A stretch of 64,000 bases of DNA from Lepraria neglecta (taxonomy: Eukaryota; Ascomycota; Lecanoromycetes; Lecanorales; Stereocaulaceae). The notes beneath the pieces were generated by a model. The model was not told the origin of the DNA. It saw only the letters and a list, made by a program, of their open reading frames with translations, and did no database searches. Shown here in pieces: positions 57,397 to 64,000 of this stretch; positions within the stretch are counted from its first letter, which is position 1; each line of letters opens with the position of its first letter. Location of the stretch: assembly GCA_033220425.1 (NCBI GenBank), contig CM065648.1, positions 372,001-436,000 of the forward strand, read 5' to 3'. Both the position numbers and the translations under genes were made by a program.

Positions 57397-58870
57397 ATAG
57401 CATCACATCTACCCATCCTGTCATTCTTCACCCTGTTCACCTATGCGTCCGTCCCTCCTCGCGCCGACCCACCCTTTCAAAGTGTTCCAGCCGAAGCCAC
57501 AACTCTAGACAACCAATTCAACACTGGCACGATCATCTTTAAAGGTCAACTAGCTGATACTTCAGCTGCCGTGCCAGCTGTCTATGGCCCACATTCGGTT
57601 TGGACAATCTTCCCAATTCCCAATTCCCAAACCTAACACAACCCGAATCAGATAGACATCCCATTCACACTCCTCAACTACGGCAACCTTCACACCAGGC
57701 CAGTTAAATACTCCACGGTCAAACACGGACTTTTGGGCTCCAGGGGTTGATGACTTTGCGAATCAGAGTGCGTGCGGTATTCCTAATAATGCCTTTTGGC
57801 CTAGCAAGGTATCCCTTTCTCCAGATTGGCGAGGTGAAAGGGCAAAACATTGACGAATCTCAAAGGTTGCTATTCATCCCTACTGGCTCAAATACGCGCC
57901 TGAGAATTTCGGTTTGAGCCGTAGGTGATACCTCGCAGGGAGAATCAATGCCACAGCTAATATATCATTCCAGGGTATTGCATGCAGGACGTCTGCATCT
58001 CAGTCTGGTAATTGTCTCCCCTCTCCTTCTTACCTTCCCTCCCCGTCCTTTTTCCCTATCACCCCATTATGGATCCTCCCACTGACTCACTCCACAGGAA
58101 CAACGACGGTACCGTCCGCGACGACGTCGAATTAAAAGTAACCGACATATGCAGCACGAACCCGCAAGACCCAACCTACTGCGCCACGCCCGCCGACATC
58201 AAAATCGACAGGATAAAAGCCGACTTACTTTTCTCATCCGTCACGAATAAAACGGCGGCGGAAAACGCGGCGCTGCAGGGTGGGACGGAGTATCCAAAGA
58301 AAGTGTGGTGGTTCTTTAGTAGATGCTGGGATGATGTATGTACTCCCTCGCCCAAACTCTCCCTGGTCTTGGTGCTTCCGGCCGGAGGCATTGGGTGCTA
58401 ATGGCTTTGACACTTTCTCATGTAAAGGACTTGTCCAACCAGCCTACAACTCCACGAAAAGCTGGTTCACTAACCCACCACTTCCCAATAATCTCAATTG
58501 GAGCGAAGCGGCTATGACGCAGCAGTATGTTAATAACGCTGATACCTATCCCGCTGCTGGATTGCCGGCGTATAAGGATGGGGCGTTGAAGACGGGGGCG
58601 GAGAGGCAGGCGGATGGTTTGATTATTGTGTTGATTGGAAGGTTGGGGATCCGGATCCGAAGGTATGTTAGCCCCTAATAATGGTGGCGGTGGTGGGGGT
58701 TTCAATTGGATAAAATTTGGCTGACGAGATGTTTGGGATAGTGGTGTCCTGTTGCGTAAGAAAAGATTTTCTGGCCAAAGGCAACAATGACGATGATGAT
58801 GCGGTTTGCTGACTTTGGATGTAGGGGCGGCAAGGGAGATGGTCAACCAACCGGTGACTGCCACTTTTAA
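57397..58870 (+). pseudogene. broken secreted protein gene, double-psi-barrel-like family
   Basis: Exons of one gene are readable. They are a signal-peptide-like exon (ASHLPILSFFTLFTYASVPP) and a block ACGIPNNAFWPSK, then VAIHPYWLKYAPENFGLSR, YCMQDVCISVW, and DVELKVTDICSTNPQDPTYC with ADIKIDRIKA and PKKVWWFFSRCWDD. Last come GLVQPAYNSTKSWF and a tail ending WCPVAGGKG...CHF with a stop at 58870. Short GT-AG introns separate them. The Cys pattern and DICxxxxxDPTxCxxPADIKID run recall barwin/RlpA-type double-psi barrels in fungal secreted proteins. The start codon position reads ATA (57397), the first exon runs into a stop before the next block, and a one-base frame change lies near 58620 (before DYCVDWKVGDPDPK). 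The copy is probably dead or badly assembled; family call is from memory. Confidence 0.6.
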
Positions 58871-59074
58871 GTGGCAATTCTGGCAGAGCAATCATCCTAT
58901 CTGAACATATACTTCAAAGGCATACGCCGGAGCCCTGCTTACCCAGCCTCACTCCCAAGCGTCCAGGCAGGGAGCTGTGGTCAAGAAGGTATTGCATTCA
59001 CAAACTAGACTACACGAACTAGACTACACATTAGACATTATCTATATCCTGTGACAGCATATCGTTCTCATCTC

Positions 59075-60444
59075 CTAAAGCCACCACATCAGCACTCCAG
59101 TGATCAAGCCAACACAACCCATCACCAGCACTCCTCCTAGTCCACGCATCCCCATCTCCACCCCCTTCAAACCACCACTAGCAGCCCCGCCCGCCACCGC
59201 CGTAGCCCCACCCCCACTAAAATGCGTCGGTGTAGCACCCGTAAGCGCCGCAGTCGAAATAGCCAAACTACTCGTATACCCCGGATCCGTAACGGCGCTC
59301 GGAAACGAAACCGCAGAACTAATACTATTAAATTGACTTTCCGCATCGGCAGTATTGCTCGCATAGACGGATAAGATCTCCGTTGTGTAGGTGCGTGAGG
59401 AGGTGGGTATGCGGCTGGGTGCAATGGTGGTGATGTAGTAACTGTAGAAGTACCAGGTGAAAGTTGTTGTGTAGTATATGTACTCGGCTGCGAGGGCCGT
59501 GGGGACGGTGATTGAGGGGATTGTTATGGAGGGGAAGGATATTGGGGTGATGGATATGTCGGTGAAAGAGATGGGTGTGAACGATATCGGCGTGAACGAG
59601 AACGGCGTGAACGAGAACGGCGTGAACGAGAACGGCGTGAACGAGAGCGGCGTGAATGAGAGCGGCGTGAAGGATGTAGGCGTAAACGTAGATGACGGAA
59701 CAGCAGGTAAGGAAGACGCAGCCGTGCCGTCGCCTCCCCCGCCGGAAAATGAAATGCAGTCATAGTTCGCACAGCATCCTTGCACACCATCGACAATCAC
59801 GCAATGGAGGCCACTATCGCAGGATGTGCCACCAACACAACATTCGCCGCCGTTGACCGCGCAGTTTTGATCGCCGCAGCAGAAAGTTCCGGGCGGGCAA
59901 TGCCAGTCATCGGTGCAGCAGGTGTCTTCTTGGGGTTTGCAGCCCAGCGTGCAGCAATCTTGACCGCTGGGGCAGGAGCCGCCGGTTATGCAGCATGTGT
60001 CGGAGCTTGTCACGCAGGTGCCGTCATCGCAGCATTCGCCGTTGCCGCCGCTGTCGGGGCAGCATCGTTGGGAGACTTGGAGATAGCTATTATTAAGAGC
60101 TGGCAGGAGATACTGGGGTTTGCTAGTGGGAGCTCACCATAGCACAGGCTATAGCCTGCGTCACAGGTACTCTGACGGAGTCCTAGGAGCGTCCGTTTGG
60201 TGATTACTGAACTTGAATTTGCAAAGATACGTTCCTGTGGTGGACTTGCGGGAAATATCGTTCGAGGTTGAAGGGCGTTTCGAAAATCTAGACTATCTCG
60301 TTTTCCTATTATTACATCGTGCAGTTCGACGAAAGCTGGCAACTCAGGAGCAGCATGTGCAGCGCGCGGAAGAACATTAGTCGCTGAACACAGAACATTA
60401 AAGGCCAGTATTGCAGGAAACACAAGGCTGTGTGATTGAACCAT
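59075..60444 (-). CDS. cysteine-rich, GPI-type surface protein with FTPxS repeats
   Basis: Two exons, 60444-60138 and 60075-59075, 435 aa. A signal peptide (MVQSHSLVFPAILAFNVLC) leads to about 75 residues without cysteine. A dense cysteine region follows (CDAGYSLCY, then RCCPDSGG, ECCDDGTCV, DTCC, DCCTLGCKP, HCPPGTFCC, ECCVGGTSC), then a Gly-rich hinge. After that lies a tandem FTPxS repeat of about 55 residues, a Ser/Thr/Tyr-rich stretch and a C-terminal hydrophobic helix (VLVMGCVGLITGVLMWWL) preceded by a Gly/Ala-rich linker. This is the layout of GPI-anchored wall proteins; the hydrophobic end could equally be a plain membrane anchor. The acceptor at 60076 was chosen because it alone puts the cysteine-rich frame in phase. 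Function unknown; likely wall or adhesion role by architecture. Confidence 0.8.
59563..59700. repeat. 15-bp minisatellite encoding FTPxS
   Basis: On the plus strand the unit is GGCGTGAACGAGAAC and variants, repeated about nine times in register. On the coding (minus) strand it encodes SFTPF, SFTPL or SFTPI. Adjacent copies in the centre are identical, a sign of recent slippage or unequal exchange. Confidence 0.9.
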
Positions 60445-61258
60445 TATGAAAACGAGAAGCAACCAGAAACAAGAGCCGTCAGTCACGAGAATGGATCCTA
60501 GAACAACGACAACAGACGTGAGAGCAATGAAGCTCTAGAAGGAAACCTGGAGCGCCTACACGGGCCATCATGAAGGCCCCGCCCTTCCTTTTGTGAAGAC
60601 TGCTGCCTCCATTTCTAGCGTCGTTCTCGACCTTTCAGCTGAAGTCGATGCGAATTTAATGCGAAACATCATTGGCTTGGCCTGCAGATTTATCCCGTTG
60701 CAGGGCTATCTGCTAAGTCGCGATCTCACTTCTCCTAAAGAGTCTTATAGGACGGCTGGCAAGCTATGCTGTTCCACCCAATGGGGCTGACTCTGACAGG
60801 CTGCTAAGTGTGACCGTCGATGCGATCCTATGGAGCGGAGCGGTGAGCTAGATGAAGCCCCCAACGCCAAGTGGAACATCCTGGGAGGAAATTGCCAATC
60901 ATCTATTAGCCTCGCCGTGGCTCCAACGCGTGTACGAGAAAATGATCATGAGGATGACAGGGTATCTATTAGCCTCGCCATGGCTCCAACGGGTGTACGA
61001 GAAAATGATCATGAGGATGACAGGGTCGAGGATAGCCAGACTGCCAGTGCAACTATTCGCTAAATTAGACCAGAATTGGAAGGTGATTGACGGCGGGGAG
61101 ATTGGACAGTGGCACAGAGTTAACTTTGACAAGACAACTTTGTTGGGCAACTTTAAAGAGACGTCGATGCAACCGAGACACATTCGTGTAAACAAATAAC
61201 GCAAGCCAAAGATAATGCATTGAACAGTTTGAAAAAGAAGAGTGTGAAAGGAAGATGA
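60445..61258. other. spacer with a 63-bp duplication
   Basis: No gene recognised. It includes the tandem duplication at 60901-61026 (entered separately) and ends at the transposon target site. The first part is the promoter of the surface-protein gene. Confidence 0.5.
60901..61026. repeat. tandem duplication, 63 bp, two copies
   Basis: The unit beginning ATCTATTAGCCTCGCC at 60901 recurs at 60964, with only two differences seen (GTGG/ATGG and CGCG/CGGG). 63 is a multiple of three, and two plus-strand frames stay open through both copies, but no family is recognised. The near identity suggests a recent event. Confidence 0.9.
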
Positions 61259-62095
61259 TTGCCTCAGTACCTCAGACGTGCCAAGCTACCCCCCGGCTAA
61301 GACCCTATCGGGTTAGCCACTGCTGACTCCGCAGCTGGCGTCTAAGCGTAAACTTCTGTCACTTTGCTTGTAAATCCCTTAAAAACACCACGCCAAATAC
61401 CAAAAACTCGATATACGATAGCCTTGCTCCTATACTCAACGCTCGGAGGCTAATTCAACGACTGCGGTCACGTAATGTACCAGGACTTATTGGAATTTCG
61501 GGGGGGAATACGATGTTTTCGAGGCCTGAGCAACGCAACCTCCCATACAATCGAAAAATGTCAGGGGCCTGCCTAGAGCGAGTCGATAGGGGTATAGTAT
61601 GACTAGAAGAACATATCTAAGGAGGGAAGATAGATACATGAAGCCTGCGCGTCTTGGAGACGCGCCAAGCCGCTAGCCATGAGCGTGGTTATCGAATGTT
61701 CGATAACCATGCTCCATGATACGCGTATCGGCACAAACAGTAAGCAAAGGCCAAGCCGTGACAAAAAACACGTTAAGGGAAAAAATTTTGGTTTTGAAAA
61801 ATTCGTCGACACGTTATTTACCTATACGTACACCTAGATCTTTTAAAATAAAGTAGTTATAGTATTTAACTAGTAGAAATCTCGCTCCGAGTGTAGTTTC
61901 AAGCTAAAATTCGATAGTTTAAGATATTATTTTGATAGGTTTATACACGCTCATTGATACAAAAATCGCAAAGCTGCCGTTTTTTCGGAAGTTTGCGCTC
62001 AGACGTGCCGCCCCCCCAGCTACGGAGTCAGCAATGGCTAACCCGATAGGGTCTTAGCCGGGGGGTAGCTTGGCACGTCGGAAGTACTGAGGCAA
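61259..62095. mobile_element. non-autonomous DNA transposon (hAT-like MITE) with long inverted repeats
   Basis: An 837-bp element bounded by TTGCCTCAG at 61259 and CTGAGGCAA ending 62095. The terminal inverted repeats are about 97 bp (61259-61355) and 107 bp (61989-62095), matching through ACGTGCCAAGCTACC, GGCTAAGACCCTATCGGG and the inner AAGTTTGCGCTCAGACG. Differences between arms are mostly transitions plus one indel. It is flanked by an 8-bp direct repeat GAAGATGA (61251-61258 and 62096-62103), the target-site length of hAT elements. The interior is AT-rich, codes for nothing recognisable, and holds two perfect hairpins: GCGCGTCT/AGACGCGC near 61648-61666 and TGGTTATCGAA/TTCGATAACCA at 61686-61709. 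It must be mobilised by a transposase from elsewhere. Boundaries are firm, superfamily is inferred from the duplication length. Confidence 0.85.
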
Positions 62096-62103
62096 GAAGA
62101 TGA

Positions 62104-62751
62104 TTTGTCTCGAGACGTCGATGAGGGAACTAGTTCCGAGCTTTTTTTGCATCGCTTCTGGATTAGAAACAGCGTAAACAACGATTTTAAGTTTCGCTTC
62201 ACTACTACCAAAAAGCGACCTATTTTAGACCTCAAGAACTTAATTACTATCCGACAGATTTTATACAATAAGCTGAATCCTAATTATTTCGACATGGGAC
62301 AACATACATTTCGAAAAAACGCGATTTTTTAATGCCAAGCCTTGCCAAGCCTTCCTGGAAGGCCGGGGCCCCCTAGCACTGAGCCCCGGAAGTCTCTACA
62401 ATATCCCGGATTTACGGCCCCCCGGATAGCCCCTAAATATTTTTATTAAGCGCTCTTAGTTGGCTTATTAGGGCGCTAACCCCTATAATATGGAAATATT
62501 TCAGCCGGGAAGCCACTTCGGGGGGTGTAACTAAGGTTATTTGGTGCTCGGAAGGCCTAAAACAGGGGTATGCCCGTTTTCCTTCTCAGACAGATTCTCT
62601 AATCGAATAGGGCTCTGAATCCCTGAGACAAGAAGATGACTTTGTGCAACGACGGCGCGGCGGACATCCGTTGGCGGCTCTGCCGAATAGCAAAGGTGAA
62701 AGTTTTCTAGGCTTCAACTTCGAATGGAACGCACGGACCCTGCGCCTTCCA
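62104..62751. other. spacer with GC palindromes, promoter of EFM4
   Basis: A plus-strand 75-aa frame (62105-62332) is Lys/Phe/Asn-rich and unrecognised. Next, 62340-62600 holds GC-rich inverted repeats (CCGGGGCCCCCTAG...GAGCCCCGG near 62362-62390) and looks like non-coding repeat. The motif GAAGATGACTT recurs near 62630, similar to the transposon target site at 62096. The last 100 bases are the EFM4 leader, with an overlapping out-of-frame ATG at 62724. Confidence 0.4.
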
Positions 62752-63544
62752 ATGGAGTCCCAAAAACCGACTCACCTAGAACCAAGCGAGCTGGGCACAA
62801 AGGAATAGTATGTCTCCATCGCACTCAACATACACCTTGAAGCAAGCTGACCTTTCCCCTTATAGCTGGGACCAAACCTACGGCACCGATTTGACAACCC
62901 ATGCATCTACGCCCTCTCACGCCGGCCATGCCTGGTTCTCCGACGTCAATGCGTCACACAAGGTTTTGAAATATCTCACCTCGCCCGCCTTGGCTCTCGA
63001 TCGCGAAACTACAAGCTTTCTAGACCTCGGCACCGGAAATGGCGAAATGGTATTTTTGTTACGAGAAGAAGGGGGTTTCTCGAACAAGTTGGTAGGAGTC
63101 GATTACTCAAAGTTGAGTGTAGAATTGTGTAGGAAACTCGCCCAACAGAAGGGACTTGTTCTCGACCCCAGTCTCGATGGCCGAAATAGTATGGAATTTA
63201 CGCTCTGGGATATTTTACACTCGAAACCAAGGCCGGAATGGGTAGAGGGTTTTGATGTGGTGCTTGACAAGGGGACGTTTGATGCTGTCAGTTTGAGTGG
63301 AGAGGTGGATGAGTTGCAACGTAGGGTGGTTGAGGGGTATGCTAGAAGGGTGGTGGGACTGGTGAAGAAGGGGGGTATGTTGGTAGTCACGAGTTGCAAT
63401 TGGACGGAGGAGGAGCTGAAAACGTGGTTCTGTGGTGAAGAGAGTACACTGGAGGTGTATGGGAGGGTGGAGTATCCCGTGTTCAAGTTTGGAGGACAGA
63501 CGGGCCAAAGTGTTTGTAGTATTTGCTTTAAAAAGAAGAGCTGA
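62752..63544 (+). CDS. EFM4: eEF1A lysine methyltransferase Efm4
   Basis: Two exons, 62752-62807 and 62866-63544, 244 aa. The first exon gives MESQKPTHLEPSELGTKEY, which joins WDQTYGTDLTTHAS in phase; a start at 62810 inside the intron would lose this conserved beginning. Class I methyltransferase fold: SAM-binding FLDLGTGNGEMVF (about 71-83), VGVDYSKLSVEL, and the family hallmark DVVLDKGTFDAVSLS (equivalent to the DKGTFDA of METTL10/Efm4), ending QSVCSICFKKKS. Yeast Efm4 methylates Lys316 of elongation factor eEF1A. An out-of-frame ATG at 62724 overlaps the start and may lower translation. Confidence 0.94.
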
Positions 63545-63666
63545 CCCAATTATGTTGAGTGCCATCAATGTTTGCCCGAACATTGCAAAATAACAAATTC
63601 CTTCAGTAATGAAGCTTCTGTCACAAGGGACTGAAATGGTTGGCAGCTTTATTGCTGCGGCATTTT

Positions 63667-64000
63667 TCATGTATGTCGATTTGATTTCTGCATAAGCATC
63701 GATGCATAGAAACGCTGCTGCTTCTCCTTGTCCGACATCCCCTCCATTTTATTGCCTCGCTTGAGGATGGCAAGAACCATCCACCTATTTCGCTCCTTGT
63801 CTTCTCGCTCCCTCTCCCAATCTCTCTCATTGCCATCAGCATCCCGCTCCCATATCTTCTCTACCTCCAAACCCGCTTGAACAGTAATGTCGAAGAAAGA
63901 GACAAGTTTGGCTCTTCCGGTATGAAACCCTGCGATCACCCAGGCCCTGGCGCCTTCTTTGTAGGAGAGAAAGTGCTCTATTGATTGAGCAAGGCCGAAG
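63667..64000 (-). CDS. methyltransferase (METTL21-like, family 16), C-terminal part, cut by window edge
   Basis: The frame is open from the right edge (FGLAQSIEHFLSYKEGARAW) to a stop at 63667. The pattern IAGFHTGRAKLVSFFD..., GLEVEKIWERDADGNERDW and ERNRWMVLAILKR is the usual end of family-16 lysine methyltransferases, often mislabelled nicotinamide N-methyltransferase in fungal annotations. The SAM-binding part lies outside the window. The gene is convergent with EFM4, about 120 bases apart. Target protein unknown. Confidence 0.65.
   Translation of the reverse strand, partial: FGLAQSIEHFLSYKEGARAWVIAGFHTGRAKLVSFFDITVQAGLEVEKIWERDADGNERDWEREREDKERNRWMVLAILKRGNKMEGMSDKEKQQRFYASMLMQKSNRHT

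Noticed and set aside
62810-62865. Start of EFM4 at the ATG at 62810
   Set aside because: That ATG lies within the intron beginning GTATGT; the upstream exon supplies the conserved HLEPSELGTKEYW start.

Overview
The window reads as nuclear DNA of a filamentous ascomycete (Pezizomycotina). Genes are interrupted by many short GT-AG introns of about 45-75 nt, both strands are used, there are no operons, and the gene set is typical of mould fungi (glycogenin, PARP with a WGR domain, a fungal CENP-B-type HTH factor, a PXA protein, small secreted cysteine proteins). The flavour of several uncharacterised families suggests Leotiomycetes, but that is an inference from memory, not a search.

Layout. 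0-2.4 kb: a decayed copy of an uncharacterised repeated gene family, then a long leader. 2.5-22.4 kb is a dense housekeeping block: an F-box/LRR protein with a prenylation-type tail, glycogenin, the beta subunit of cytosolic phenylalanyl-tRNA synthetase (frame broken near its end), the PP2A scaffold subunit, ribosomal protein uS3, a myotubularin phosphatase (Ymr1), ribosomal protein eS12 and an ankyrin protein resembling Hos4 of the Set3 deacetylase complex. 22.5-29.9 kb is sparse: two small secreted proteins, an 81-bp minisatellite and a faint 80-bp repeat. 29.9-39.9 kb is housekeeping again: the Rbg1/DRG GTPase, a CENP-B-type HTH factor, a PXA protein with a 1-kb intron, and polyprenol reductase Dfg10.

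39.9-48.9 kb is an accessory stretch: an LTR-retrotransposon fossil, decayed host-type fragments, a possible DNA-transposon relic and one intact PD-(D/E)XK nuclease-like gene. 48.9-64 kb mixes conserved genes (ALKBH6-like dioxygenase, GH5 glucanase, PARP, a cysteine-rich GPI-type surface protein, Efm4) with a broken F-box gene, a broken secreted double-psi-barrel-like gene, a non-autonomous DNA transposon with near-100-bp inverted repeats and an 8-bp target duplication, and the tail of a second methyltransferase at the right edge.

The genes do not form a pathway. Loose themes are translation (PheRS, uS3, eS12, Rbg1, Efm4), signalling (PP2A scaffold, myotubularin, F-box) and wall/secreted proteins. 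Exon boundaries were placed by hand: reading phases were checked arithmetically for all spliced gene models given as intact, but no RNA evidence was available.
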